This document shows, one piece after another, positions 1 to 13,980 of a DNA stretch of 64,000 nucleotides. Position numbers and translations under genes: made by a program. Each line of letters opens with the position of its first letter. Position 1 is the first letter of the stretch. The notes below the pieces were generated by a model. It was not told where the DNA came from. It did not search any database and saw nothing but the letters and a program-made list of their open reading frames with translations. Source of the DNA: Enoplolaimus lenunculus (taxonomy: Eukaryota > Nematoda > Enoplea > Enoplida > Thoracostomopsidae). The DNA lies in the NCBI GenBank assembly GCA_030248215.1, contig JASANG010002430.1, forward strand, positions 310,001-374,000, written 5' to 3'.

Positions 1-263
1 CAAAAAAAGAAAAACGGAAATGGAACCAAAGCGACCCCAAGGTCAGCAACACTCATATATAGCAGAACAGTGTTTGTAGGCGAGTTCATATGTTTCCGTG
101 TAAGCACAACAACCAATAGGGCGCTTGTGACTAGGGTAAGCGAAACTAGTACGGGGTATACGTATAAATAGATAAATGTTGCGTACTTATTTGTATAGTT
201 ATCTTCAATTAAAGTAAATGGAGCATAATTATAATAACATTCGTTTCGGCATGGGTTAAACAG

Positions 264-460
264 GGACCAAGCGCACGTTGAGCGAAGCTTTCGGTATTGG
301 CCAAGAGTCATCGAGCACATATCCGGTTGGTCTGGCTCCGGATCCTCGATGTTTAGACGTTGTCCTGGCACCATATTTAGGCTGTGAACAATCTTGTCGG
401 GGGCCTGATCCGGATATGGCGAACTGGTGGTGTCGGAATTCATGGAGACGTTGTTTATGA
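264..460 (+). CDS. Last exon of a cysteine-rich protein gene (5' part outside window)
   Basis: The open frame reads from an acceptor-like CAG (261-263) to a TGA at 458-460, in sequence clearly richer in G and C than its surroundings. It encodes about 65 residues. The C-terminal half has the motif RCLDVVLAPYLGCEQSC, followed by a cysteine 12 residues later and another 7 residues after that. This is C-x10-C-x3-C-x11-C-x6-C, close to the C-x8-C-x3-C-x10/11-C of exon c in the module genes at 21-42 kb, including the CLD start. I infer the terminal exon of a distant relative whose earlier exons lie left of base 1. The stretch before the first Cys is longer than in the other exon-c copies, so the exon structure differs. 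The acceptor choice is uncertain (phase 1 if GG starts the exon). Confidence 0.45.
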
Positions 461-1411
461 TTTGTTAAACATAAACAAACAAGCTAACGAAACGATGTAT
501 ATTATTCAAATTTATGTTAACATGTAATGATTATATTTGATGTCTCAAATATATTGAAAGCTAAAAATCAGTGGTTTGTTGAAGAATTTAGTTCAACTAT
601 TTATTATCACAAAACAAAAGACATTACCGAGAAGCGAAGGTAAAAGCAATTTCAGGTGAAGCAAGCGGTGATTTGGCGAAATTTACAAGCAAAGTAGAAA
701 CTATTTACCGGCGAACAATTTTCTATCGGGTCGTTGAATACCATTTGCTTGCTTGGTTACGATTTCGAAACTAAGTGACAGTCAATATTCAAGACTTGCC
801 AACCTTAAGCCAATCTCTGCTTAAAAACCAAATCTTAGTTTAGCATTAGGGTATTAAGTTTAAGCCTAAATTTAAGAGCAAAAACCGCTAATATCAACGT
901 TAGCTTTAAACCAGTGTTCTTTTAAATTTAAAACTTTTAATAATTTTTAGACGAATTTCAATTTTAAATTTTTCTGGGTTAAAAATTAAACTCTAAAGTC
1001 AATGGATACCGGATCCGGAACCAAAAGCAACCAATCTTAAATCAGTGTAGGCGTTGATGGTCTGGTAACTTAATACTTACTCATTTCAGCTTAATAGCGT
1101 TTTCTTAGTAATAAAGTGTCTAAAAATAACCTGTCATTATATATGTATATATTAGACTTAAGCATATGCTTATTCTTTTACAAAGGTTCAAGCTTAGATT
1201 TAGGAACATGCTTGTACAATGTCACGGCACTCATCTGTACTTTGGCCACTGTGTTTAACCAACTCTCTAGATGGCGATAGGTTGTATTAATTACTAATCT
1301 GTAAACAATTAATGAAATTTTTAGCAAAGCTACAGTAGTGCTTTAAGAAACACTTAAGCCGAAAAATTGGCTCTAGCTCCCTGTTGTACAACGCGGTAAA
1401 TTTTAAGTTTT

Positions 1412-1835
1412 CTGTAGTGCCCCGAATAAGAGGTGGAGACTGATATTCGTTTGGCCTCTCCATAGGGTACCGCCCTGTTATTTGGTTACGAACTGTAATT
1501 TATTTTAACCCACCCTCCGCTACCCTTCGTTACTGATATATCCGGTACTGCAACTATCCGTTGAATTAAATGTTCATTTGTCTTGCATTTGAAGCTTGTT
1601 CGATAATGCAAGGTTATACTCAGGAACAACTTTCAAAACTTAACTACGCTTTAAAGTTTCGAACTCAACTTAATTTGGTCCTGGACTCATTTACGCACAG
1701 CAATTAGAATTTATTGACATTTATGGAATCTAATTACGGTTTAGGAACTCTTCCCTTACGGACTTTTATTACTGATACAGACTCTTATTGATTGGGACTC
1801 AAAATGGGGACCCCCTCTTATTCGGGTCATAACAG
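1412..1835. mobile_element. MITE, CCGAATAAGAGG family, copy 1
   Basis: Terminal inverted repeats read CTGTAGTGCCCCGAATAAGA at the left and the complement of TCTTATTCGGGTCATAACAG at the right. The body (about 424 bp) aligns by eye with the copies at 17493, 18649 and 45374, sharing runs such as GACTCTTATTGATTGGG. The better-preserved copies sit between TA dinucleotides, which suggests a Tc1/mariner-type non-autonomous element. No transposase frame is present. The TA flanks are degraded in this copy. Confidence 0.75.
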
Positions 1836-2605
1836 TGCATTCAACAAGTCCAGCTCTAGCCCAACATTCTAGAGCGGCCTCAAGCTGCGTTTTCTTGTGT
1901 CTCCAGAAACCTTAGAAGGAGGAACATCTTCTGTATTTCTGTTCTCAAATACGCTGCTAAAAATTAGGGAGTTCGAAAAATTAATCTGGGATCGAAGCAC
2001 CCCAATGTACGCCAACGCAGCGATATCAGAGCAAAATTTCTGGTACGAAACCATTAAATCAAACTTTCATTGGAAACGTGATACTTGGCTCTTTCGTTGA
2101 AGGTTTTTTGGTCCATATCCTGACTGATGAGCTGTTTTTAGCTGGGCCATAACTGGGACTTTGTATTGGAAGGGTGTAACCTCTCATTTGAAAGTTGTTT
2201 TCTAGCGAACGTTGTGAATGAAGAATATTTTTATTCCAAAATTTAGCAAGTTATTCAAAGCGTGCGAAAGTGTTAAATTTTATGGAATCTAATCAAATTT
2301 TACGGGATATAATACTCATGTCGTTCTGTATACCCACTTGTGTTTGTTAAATCCAAAAATATGGTTGCGTGCGGTAAAATTCAAAACGCTGCGTTTTTCT
2401 GATACGTAAGAAAATACGCTTGGAGTAGTATAAAAGTAAACAGCAATAAGTATTGCTTGAAAAATGAAAATCGCGAAGAAAATGTAAATTCTTGGCTTAT
2501 GCTCAAAATTGATGTTTCAGTAAACATCGGGCTTAGGATAAATTTAGACTTAAGTTTGCAGCTAAAGATAAAACCGGTACATATATAGATCTGATTTTTG
2601 TAATA

Positions 2606-2848
2606 CACTGTAAATTCAAGTGAGTTGATTTTGCTTCAGAATGAGTTGAATTGCTTTGTTTGAATTAGATCTTTCAGAACTCTGAAATGTATTGAACTCA
2701 TGCTGACATAAATTAATCAACTCGCCTAAATTAAATCAGCGCAGAGTGAATGAATATTTACCGTAATTAGCTCAGAAATTGCGAGAAATGACTAATTCGT
2801 TCTCTGAGGGGATTAAGCAACTCACACTAATCACAGGAGTTTACTGTG
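2606..2848. mobile_element. MITE, CACTGTAAAT / GAGTTGA family, copy 1
   Basis: Starts CACTGTAAATTCAAGTGAGT and ends near TTTACTGTG, an imperfect inverted pair. The inside repeats the motif GAGTTGA or TCAACTC in both orientations, and related copies lie at 5752 and 19113. It has no coding content. Confidence 0.5.
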
Positions 2849-3972
2849 AAACCTTAATTGCTTAACGTATTGTGTTTATAAGTTTAAGTTTAAGATCTGA
2901 ACCTTGTAACCACATTGCGCTGGTAACAATACGAAAATTCAAAATGCTTTAATAGTAATCTGAATAAGATGAGACTGATATTTATTTTGCCTTTCTAAAA
3001 ATATACGTACCTTTAATCATTCGGTTATGGGGTCAATAAAGTAAGAATGTTTAAATTATTGGATCAATATGTTTTGCTCCAAACATTTACACAATGACCG
3101 GCAAATGTGCTAAATTAACATGGTTCCGTCTTAAGTGTAGGCTCATTATAGTGTAGGATGGGTGTGTAATTAACTGTTAACGAGTAACAAAATAATGGTT
3201 GCTTTTGAAAAGTTTGTTTATAACAATTAAGGCAACAATTTTAGCTAATTTTGACTTGGTAAGGGTAGATAAATATTTAATAATTCCGCTATTATGGCTG
3301 GCTTAACATTAGCATGAGAAACTGCATTGTTAGACGGTTGGGGCGTTGTTAATCGAAAATTGCAAATCTATTCACCAAACTTCCTTTGTTTTTATAGAAA
3401 TTATGCAACAATTATTTAAGCAGTTTGTAACGAACTTCAATTTGAAATAACCAGAAGCCGAGAAAGTCAGAACTTTTTACGCAATTTCTACAATATGATG
3501 CGCAAACCATGTAACATTTCAGGGGGCAGTTTGACGGATATTGAAGCCAAAAAAGCTTCATTGTCCCGCACTCTGAAGCCGAAAACTTTCCGTATCCAGG
3601 ATACTGAACCCAAAGTAGCGTTAAGTGTCCATGACACTACATCCTCAAATTTACCTGGTGTGTAAGTACGCATGATATTGTGGAACTTGCATTAATACAT
3701 GAACTGAAATGATCAACCCACCAGAAAGTACAGGAGGTGCGACTCTTTTTCATTGAAGCCCCATTCACATGTGCAAGTTTGTGCAGAGACAACTCCCAGC
3801 TGCAACCTGATTTTTAAAGGAACATACCGAGTGACCAATAAACTGCAAGTGCAAGAAATTAAAGCGACTTGCAACTGCGTTCTCAGCTGCGAGTTAAATA
3901 AAATAGCAATCCAAAGCGTTAACCAATGAGATACGCTGCGCATCGATCAGCAATTGTGTGTAACCTGCCATG

Positions 3973-4186
3973 GTGTCGACATTAGAACTCTCGTTGCCCG
4001 ATAATTCGTCCTCTGTCAACTCATAATTCGAAATTTCATCTACTCAGCAATGCGTCGGTCATCATTATACTTAGGATTAGGCTTAGGCTAAGGTTAGGCT
4101 ATTAACGATTGCATATTTAGATATATTCCTAGCTTTTAGGACACTGTTTGGCGACAAGCTAGCGGGCAAGGAATTGTCGTTGATTC
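3973..4186. mobile_element. MITE, CGACAATTCGTCG family, copy 1
   Basis: Begins with a degenerate GTCGACATTAGA...GATAATTCGTC end and finishes GCGGGCAAGGAATTGTCGTT. Between them is a TTAGGC-like tract at about 4070-4105 (GGATTAGGCTTAGGCTAAGG). The same layout (TCG/CGA palindromic ends, TTAGGC-like middle, a GACACTGTT motif before the right end) recurs at 39655-39866 and 62894-63082. Confidence 0.5.
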
Positions 4187-5751
4187 GCCGGCCATACTTC
4201 GATGCACGTCCTAGCGGCAAACTTGTAGTATAATACATGCTTACAATGTGACATGCGTGCATAACATTCAAGCATTTATCATAATGATTTACAAGACGTT
4301 CTGAAACCAATCGTTGAGGTATCCATAACCACACCAAAGTTGATTGTTCAGAAGTTTAGGCTAATACGGTAAATAATAAGTCAACACTTACATTTGAAAG
4401 ATTGGCATATAAATTATTCAGTAGAGATACATGAGCGATGTAACGCTTAAATTTTGTCTAATTACTTTTGAGTTATTTGACTATTGCTGTACCGGAATGG
4501 AAAACGTCTAAAATATTGGTTCTTTAAATAGAACTGATATCAACCATTAAAGTTGGTTTAATTAATCAGTGTATGTGTCGTACTCCAAGCCGTAAGGCAG
4601 CCTAATTTAGAATTGGGCCAGTCCAGGGCGGAATTACGATTTGGGCTGCAACATATTTACTTATCAGCAATGAATAGCATTTTGGGGGGGCGCAACTTTT
4701 TGACCCCTCTCGGGGCGCTCCTGTGTTATGTTGAACATAAAATCAAACGATATATAGGCGTTTGGAAATTAATAGAATTTAGTAGAGATTTCTCTCCAAT
4801 TTTTTTCTGATAAAGGAGAAAAATGTAATTTACAAAATTTAAACTGTTTTTAGCATATTAAATGTTCCCAGTTGCATACTCTTATCAAGACTCAACGCCG
4901 AGTTTCTGTGGTAAATATAGGTTTCAAAAAACAGATGCATGCGCCATAAAATTGGCCGCACATTGTCACGGAACTTGGTATTGTGTTTGTTTGAAGAAAC
5001 CAAACTAAAAGTTGCCATGAAAACTAGCTATGTTTCCTCGCAAAGTTTTGAAACTAAAAGTAACACGAGAAGCATCAAATAATTAACTTAAGCACAGTTT
5101 GTTTATTCGCTGACGGATCGACAGTAGTTTAATCGGGCAATGTATTCTTCACAGTGATCAAAGCCAAAATTTTGTATATAAATTTAGTCTAAAAATGCGT
5201 TTGGCTTCTCGGTTGCTTTGCTCACGATCTTTTGCGCTATTTTACATCGCGTGCGCCCGTTGAGAAATTTCTGGATCCGCCATTGTTGCGCCTATTTTTG
5301 AGTGTTTTGAAACCCGCGACTTGTATTATTAATAACTTCTTGAGCGAAAGCGTTGAAGCATAACAATTTGATAAATTATTCATGTATAAAAATGTTTCTG
5401 TTCGAATTTTGAAACAAAAATAATATAATTGGCTGAATATATATTTAGTTTCATCCAGGCTGCGTTTTTGTGGCCAATGGCGGCTCCAGACTTTCGATAT
5501 ATACAGTGATGCGCTAGTTTTCTGAAAAAACTTAACCAATAGTTTTTAAGCAAAATCGTTTCAATATTGAAAACCAGCAAATCCTGGATCGGCAACTGTC
5601 ATTTCTAGCTAAAATGAGATGTATCGAAAGATATATTATAAAATTTGCGAATGCATTTCATTGATAACCGCCCTCAAAACTCAGGGAACACTATTTCCTT
5701 GCTTTCTTGAGATAATTTTCCGAAAATTGGATGGTGCAGAGCTTTTCAGAA

Positions 5752-5938
5752 CACTGTAACATTACAATAAGTTAATTCACTAATTCTGAGTTAATTAAAC
5801 AACTCACGCAGAATTACATCAACTCAAGAATGTGTTTGTATTTAGTGTTATTAACTCAGAAATAACCAGACATAATTAATCCTCTCTCTGAGTTGATTTG
5901 ATAGAACAAATTGTCGGAAATTGCAGTGTACAAGAAGA
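5752..5938. mobile_element. MITE, CACTGTAAAT / GAGTTGA family, copy 2
   Basis: Runs from CACTGTAACATT to AAATTGCAGTG, a short inverted pair. Several internal GAGTTAA/TTAACTC and CAACTCA motifs are shared with the copies at 2606 and 19113. Confidence 0.5.
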
Positions 5939-8900
5939 AACATTTTGTGATTTGTTAGTCAGCCAATTTGAACTAAAACTTAGCAAAAAGTTATTCAATG
6001 TCCGCTGTATTAGAATAAGCCAATAAACACATTGTGAGCTTTAGCTGACTAATCCAGACCTCAACATTTTTACCGCGACAGAACTAAGTATGAAAACACG
6101 GTCCCGCTCTATCGATCCGCTCTTGTACTAAATAATGCAGGTTTTAGGTTACGAAACAGGCTTAAATCTTACAGAATTTGGGAAACTCAATCATAGTAAA
6201 TACTTTTATCTTAAAAATCAGGCAAAAACTTTTACCTTTTCATATTTCTCTGGCCAGGACTCAAATGCTTCAACACGGGATTCCGGTGCGAGCGAACTAA
6301 AAATGATCATAATGCAGCCGTAGAAATTTGCCTGTTTTCTATCAAAAGTTACACGGTCTATGTGATAATTGTTTCCGAAACTTAAGTAAAACAGTTTCGG
6401 CGAAACCCAAGCCAGAGGGCGCCGAAGGGGGCTCAGCCCTCCAGCAAAATTTTGCTCTGTTTCTATAAACGTTTTAGATCCGGTTGTAATGAGGTGTGAA
6501 TTCTTCACGTGCCTCTCCTAAAATTATTTTGTTCCCTGCCCCGAATGTTGAGATAGGTAATTGGCTTGAGTTTTAGCTTAAAAATATACCGATTTGCAGC
6601 AAGAATGGTTCGCTTGGAACTATAGGAACAAAAAATAACAACAACGATATAAGCTCTTTGATGTAAATCGCTTTTTGTTCGGATTAAAATGGCAATTTGA
6701 AAATTCACCTGCTGTAAAAGTTCACATTAACTGATATATTGACTAAATATATTATGCAAGTTTGTTATCTTTTCCCAACATAAACATTTTTCTATTTCAT
6801 ATGAGATCTAATTTCAAGCTTGGATCAGAGACCCGATCTATATTTAAATAATAAGTTCATTCATGTTTTAACTTTAAGAGCTAAAGTTTCAGTTATCCGA
6901 GACAGAGTAGAACAATACGAAACTACTGGAAAAAAATTTTTAACGTACAAACCGGATTTAAAATTGGTTTCAAAACTTTGCATACGGAGAAACGAGGTCT
7001 GCAGACTGCTCAACATGCTAGAGTTGCTAAACAATTTTCAGGAGGGCCGCAGCTTTAATTTTTTGGCATAATTTGGTTCCACCTAAAAAATTTCAGACGT
7101 GTTTGTACGTCATCGGAAACACTTGTGTGCCCCTCCTAAATTTTTCTAGTCCCCCTAGCAATTTGAGTTGGCTAAGGGTCTGCGAATCTATCTACAATTA
7201 TCCGCAAACCTAACTACAAATTTTCAAAACCTACCATAGTCACCATATTTTTTGCTCCCAGAATCTAAATTAGTAATGCCTTAAGCTTATGACTTGCAAA
7301 ATTTGAGAAATAATTATTTTTTGTACAAAAAATCTATAAATATATATTTCGAATGCTTTTCAAATTTTAACCTACTTTGCTAAAATGTTTCTAGCCTGTA
7401 CGTCTAAAATAGACCAATCTTGTATAATTTTGTAAAGAATAATTTTGTGTACGGCTAAATTCAGTGACTTAATATTCAAAACAAAATAATATTTCAGAAA
7501 TTTAAAACGAATCCACAGCCAGAAGTGAGTAAATTTTGCTGCCCATTTCATGAAAATATTTCGGTTTCACTGGGTATGCAGCATTCATTTTAACTTTTTT
7601 TCGCTTTGTCACATTTGGTGAAGCTAAGGGCACTGAAAGCAATAAAAATACACTACAATAGATACATATTTGTTTATAGTTAGGCTCGAACAGCCAGTTC
7701 TTTATAGAAAACTATTGATAAAGTTTAGCGGCTAGACGACTTTTTAGAAAACTCTACGCTCTAAAAACCTTTCGCTAATACATATATGACAATCTACAGA
7801 AGCTACAGAAAATGTACCAGAGTGAGGATATAGATGAATTAGATTAGTAAAATTCACATATGAATAGCCAGGAAGCAAAAAAAAACGAGAAAGAGACCCA
7901 ACTAAACACTGTTTTACAAACGCGAGCGTAGTCAGAATTTCATTTCAGGAGGGAATAACCAAGTCTGAAAGTATTTTGCGAGCGACCGTAGCGAACAAGC
8001 AAAATTTTTGACTTCGGCAGTTTATTGTACTTAAAACCCGTAACAGTACGTTTTTTGAGTTTTTCTAGAAATTTCGGAGGACAAATTTCCATATTCGCCG
8101 TCCTTGGTTATGCCCCTGTTAAGTGTTTGTAAAAAGCTCTTTTTGAGATTCGAAATGTCAAATGCATACAGCCTACTGGCAATATTTAGAACCTCTGATA
8201 CAGTGAAGACATATTTAAAAGGATTTGTCATATTGAAACAGCTGAAAACACAAAGCACTGCTCAGTTGAGTAAGATTTTGTAAGGTCTTATTCACCCGTA
8301 CAAATATTTGCAACGGCAGCTTGCACTTACGCTATTTGAATTTTGTCTTCACCCGGCTTCGGGTGTCGCTAAAGTTGGAGACATCCTAGAATTCTCACCT
8401 AAAACGATTTTTGGCCCACGTTTTCATCCAAAATCATTTATGTGCGATAACAGACCTCTGTAAGGCAAAGTTTAAAAACGTTAGTGTTGTATCTTTTTAG
8501 GTCGCGCTCTGTTTCAAAAAAGAATATGGGATGCGGTTTTGATGCTAAATAAATTTAGCCAAAAATGGAACATAGGCCTCACAACCATTTCGACATTGGA
8601 AAAAATTACTCAAAAATAAATTTTTAAAAATTAATATTCTTTACACAAAAATTTACAAATTTCGTGATGTTTCTGATAATTAGCATTAAATATAATTTGC
8701 ACTTTTAACAAATTTTAAGTGAAATGCTTTAAAATATTCAGAAATGACGCGAGTTTCAGCGCACAGCCGAGCCCTTCGAGCAGTGCCAGACAGCTGTGAG
8801 GCCAGACGTGGGCCATAGGAGCCGTAGTCTCGACAATAGCTTTTGAAAACATAAACATATTGTATAAATAATTAGGCACAAAGTTTTTTGAGATCACGAG

Positions 8901-9763
8901 ATCTTGAATTGAAATTGATATACGTCATTCACTAGCCCAATTTGTCGAGCAGAGTTCATTTGACGCAAGTGAAATTAATTTAGCTTTCACAAAATACTGC
9001 TGAAATGTAAATTTAAGCCCCTAAACCAACTTTCCTACTACAGATGGCAACCGATATTAACCTTTAGTAGATTCAGTGCTGCCTAGTTCTGGCCTTTTAG
9101 TTTATGGTGTAATAGTGTCATTTCAACACGGTAATGCTATCATTGAGCTCGTAGTTATTAAGGGGGGACATCCACAAAGGGTTAGCACCCCTGCAGAAAA
9201 GTTTTGCTCACCGGCCTGATTTATAGCGTAGATTTAGTGAAGTCGTCTATCTTGGTTTTCTAAGAAAACGTTACTACAATGAACAAATACAATTAAGAAA
9301 TATGAGAAATTAAACAAATGATACGTAACAGTGGTGAATCCATAAATTTCTGATGCTGTGTCATGACATAAAATAGTACAATGTGTGAGCGAGCGAAGGG
9401 AATAAAAGATAAAGCGTAATTTTAGTACCAAATCTTAATACAAAATTTCTGTTTGCATCCCTGATGAAAGACTACGATCTGAAAGCCCCTCTATGAATCC
9501 GCCGGTAAAAATGCAAATAATTTTTAATAAACTTTATACATTTAGAAACATTAATAATTAATTGGAACTCCCTATACCATAACACAGCGTTGAGACTATG
9601 TGCCCTTGTGCCGTTGCGTCTAATTTGTGGATCTTGAAGGCCGCAAATTTGGGAAATATGTTGAATCGGACTGAACGCAATTTGCTAAGTCTGGTCTGGC
9701 GGTGATAAAATAAGGAAAATCTAATTGATCTATTATGCAAAATAGTTCGATTAGGGCTCTCGT

Positions 9764-10037
9764 CAGAGGCGGATCATAAAATTTCTTACGAGGGTGTGCG
9801 GGATAGCAAATATTATGAAACGCAATAATTATAAGGTTTGGACCTTATCATTTTATCACCAAACAATTTTGTGAGGGGAAAAATGTCAGATTTTATCACA
9901 AGAAGTTTCTGGGGCAAAAATTGTGTTTTCGCAAAAAAATCTTCTGAGGGAAAAACTACAAGGTAGAGATTATACCATTTTATCACAAAAAATTTGCGAT
10001 GGTGGGCGTACGGCTCTCCCGAACCCTCTGGATCCTG
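9764..10037. mobile_element. Probable MITE with CAGAGGCGGATC end
   Basis: Left end CAGAGGCGGATCATAAAATT; right end CCCGAACCCTCTGGATCCTG, roughly inverted. The interior repeats CCATTTTATCAC(C)AAA-type segments three times. It resembles the widespread 'gaggcggatc' short DNA transposons, but the borders are approximate. Confidence 0.35.
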
Positions 10038-13000
10038 TAGTGGCTCTTATACACTTTCTTCAAAAGTTTTCGAGATTTTCAATTCTTCCAATAGCTTAAG
10101 TGTGGAGTTATACTCTTACTTTGATGTTTTAGGATAAGGATTAGGCATATAAACCTATTATCGAGGAGCTCACAAGAACCGTAGCTGGCATTGTGAAAAA
10201 AATGTTCGAAACCAACTATTAACCTTGTTCGAATGCAGCTACTGTTTCCATAATACCGTTTAAATACTTATGCGACTTGCTTACGCAAGTTTTCTTTGAT
10301 TTAACCGCTATATGTTTATGGCTTCTTCCTTAGCTAAACATTCTTTCTAGCTAAACATGGCTGTTTTACACAGAAAGGTCGCCGAAATTTTAATCGGTAT
10401 TCCTTTGTATATATGTTTATATACGTATATATGGGATCTGTAGCCAGATGGGTGATACAGGAGCTTAACTCTGCTTCCCTTTGAAAATTGTTGACTTAAA
10501 GTTTGTCTTTAGTTTATAATTGTGTTTCGTAATTTTAAAGTTTTGAAACTCGTTTTTGGTCAATTACGCGATATTTTAACATTGACCACATGCGTCAAGG
10601 GTGCAAAATTTAAGGTTTTTGATCATAACCTCGCTATATCTTTGACCTATTTGACTACAAAATAAATTTTAAGCTTCCGATGAACTGTTTGCATCGCACA
10701 ATTTTCAGCACGGCAATTCCGATGGATTGATCTTGAAATATCCCTCCGTCTCCAATCTAGAATAGCCACTGAAAATATTAGGATTACGAATTTTTTGCCA
10801 CCCTTGCATTCTACCTCTTTAGGACACATTCGATCGATTGTTGATAAATTTGCTGAATAATTTTACGGCGGTCTGTTTTCGGATGATTTAGAAAAAATTA
10901 AAAATTCAAACTCGAGGTATCAGGCGTCAAACTCGAATGTCTCGGCTCTAGTTCATTTTCCCTGCATATTAATGATACTAAATTTTTACGCTTAGGTGTA
11001 GGAATAGGCTTATACAAGGGAGCCGTGTTTGTCATCTAATTTTCTAAATTTTTATAAATGTAACACGGCCTGTAGGTAGAGGGGGGCCAGAGGTTCGTTT
11101 GTAACTTATCAGAAAAACCTTGTATGCTCCTATATGAAAATTTTTTAGCCCCTCCCCCTCTCACAAGGTAAGCTGGCTACGCGCCTGATGTAATAACATG
11201 CTCAGAGTTACCATGCCACCATGCAAATAGTATATATTCACGTTTAGGTAAAACCTCTGACAAAGGATTAAGTAGTAAATATAGTATTTTTAAACCTAAT
11301 CCTGAGCTTAAAAGCAAATGAGGCAGAAAACGTACAGGAGTCTCACACCGTAACTCTGTGTGTGTACTAGAAGGCGCTATGTCCTCCAATAGATTTCTAT
11401 TTCAACCAGGCCCGGATTAAGGAGGTGAGAGTCCCGGCGCCCATATGACACGAGGTTCTTTTATTAAACATCCTTATTTTATACATCAGAGCATTAAAGC
11501 GACACATTACAAAATCAAACAAATTGTACCAGAAGTAGGAATCAAAATTTTTGGCCCAGGGACTTTTCTAGATTTGCACTTAGAAACGTCACTTAAGATT
11601 CCATCGAAGTCTAAATAATTTTTGAAATCCGAGAACGGACAATGTGAGTCCCGTTTTTTACTTTTTCGACGACCCTTCGACCTGTTGTGTAAGGTAAAGT
11701 GGCACCGAATCCGCGATTTGACCAAGTCGAATCCATTGCTAATTTGCCGAATTCAGAAGAGCTTTCTCAACGTTTGGAAAAGCATTTTGTACACCCTTGT
11801 GTATAACGGGACCTAAAAACGCATTCAGTTCTCCCCGAAAATCTTGTAGTTGTAGAGCCGGCGTTAGAATAAGAATAGTCGGCCTCTCCAAACAGGTCAA
11901 AGAGGGGCCCCTAATATAATTTTCGCAGCTCTATAACTTCGTGGTCTGCGAAACAAATTCTGGTTCGCCAAGGTTGGGGCAGTCCTTGGGTCGGGGCCCC
12001 AACTGACAGTTTGTGAGTCGCTTCCGACGGCGCTGCATAGTGGTTTTGATGGTTTGTTATCTATTAAAACATATCGTCGGATTGCGGACGGTGGGAGACC
12101 ATTTTTTGTTGCTAGGCCCGTGGCTCGGGCCCTATAGCATCCTCTTTAATCCGGCGCTGATTTCAACTATTTTTGCCATAACAGAAATCTTAATGCCATC
12201 TCAATGTTTTTACAAGATTTGCAGTATTAAGTATAAAATTCGACTATGATAGGGATGTCTGTATGACTAGACAATAAGTCTAAATTAGAAATCCTGCTAA
12301 AATCTAACAGAACGCTCTTGGTTTGCTTAGAGAATTCTTTTAATGTCCGATAGACGCAGGAATATATAATTTGATGAAAATAACAAAAGTTGTTAATATC
12401 AACATATGTTTCATGGGATTAATTAGTTGAAAACTATAAGAATTCAAATTTTAGATTACAGACAGTGGATTCGTATATATATTCGATGAAATTTTTGGAA
12501 AGATAGAAAAGTACTCCTGGCATGGTTTAGAATAAGCTTCTGGGTGCTAAATTGGACAAATTTCACTCACTTGTGATAAACTTTTACACGTAGTTTGTAT
12601 AGAAAGCCTAGGCATAATTGTGTGCCACAAATTGTCGAGTTGATGACATTTCGGATTACAAGATGTCGATCGACGAGTTGTCGGTCAACGAATTGTCGTG
12701 ATACCGCTTATATATCCTCAAACTGAAATATTGTCTACACGAATGGATACAGATAATCTTTTAAAATAACAAGGCCTTTAGGGCCATGACTACAGACTCG
12801 TAGGGGCGTTTCTAACTTAAAACTTTGTAATTTTGTCCGAAACTATCAAGAGGGAGACTGGATGCCACCCATGAGCGTAGCCAAAGTTTGCCTGTGAGGA
12901 GAGCAAAATAATGAACGAAATACAATTTGTCTGTTAAGCAATTTTTAAGCAGATTCATCAACAAAACTTAATTTGATTTTGGACCAATGCCTGGCGAAAG

Positions 13001-13754
13001 ACCAATATCTTAATCGTTTTTAAACCATTGTTCAGTATCCCAGTGCATATAGCGATGTATGGAATTTTCAGATTTGGACTGGCACTAAAAATGGAGCCTT
13101 ATATACTAGACTCTTGCTATAGCGTTGTTTCTGCGAAATAATTTTGAATTTCATTGTTCATAGCTTCTTCTAAAATATATGTACAATAGTCCCTTTTAAC
13201 AGTGCCTCATTATAGTGTAAAAACATTATACACTGTGTACCTTGGTCGTTGCGACATTAGTGATCCTGTAAACACTATATACCGACCCACAGCTGGCTGT
13301 CTGGAAACCAATTGGCCAGTTCACACCTATAAATGATAAAATGATTTCCTAAATAAGCCATATGGTGTATAACCTAGGCTAACTTTAGCTGTGTAATTAT
13401 TCATTTTGAAATAGAAATTTTTTCAATATAACAACGGAAATTAATACAAAATCTGATTGCTTTTCTCATCAAATACGGATTAATTTCCGCTAAACATTTC
13501 AATTGTTAAAGGTAAGGTTCGTTGAAATATATATTTAACTAGTGAACAAGATCGGTAGTAGCGGAGTGTAGTAGGAACAGGACAACGTCGGCCCCCGAAA
13601 TTTTCTGAAGAAATTAATAAAATGCACTTTTACATGCTTCTGATAACGCGCTAAATGGTGCAGTTAAGAAAAATTTACTCGCTCCACTTTTGTTCGCTAC
13701 ACTCGTTCGCAAAAAACCTTTAAATAAAAGTTTACGCTTTCAAAATGAAAACCC

Positions 13755-13980
13755 GGGCCCATATTCTTAAAAGTATATATAGCAACTATCATCAGTTAGT
13801 AATAGGTTTTTAAACTCAAACTATTGCTGTTTTTTAATTCAAAATTGATACAAGAGTACAAAAAATCATATGCGAAAAATGTGCTGAATCTCGAGCTTCA
13901 TGCATTCACAGGTTCGAAAGTTAGGAAACCTACCACCAACTGCTAATAGTTGCTACACAGATTTCATAATACGGGCCCTG
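13755..13980. mobile_element. MITE, GGGCCCATATTCTCAAA family, copy 1
   Basis: Ends are GGGCCCATATTCTTAAA and the complement in TTTCATAATACGGGCCCTG. Internal blocks (GAAAAATGTGCTGAATCTCG, a run of AACCTACCACCAACT type) are shared with the elements at 37616 and 55617, which supports a dispersed family of about 230 bp. Confidence 0.55.

Noticed and set aside
6820-7071. 83-codon plus-strand frame
   Set aside because: No splice or homology support, and its end overlaps a degraded GCCCGTAGCCAG-type repeat.
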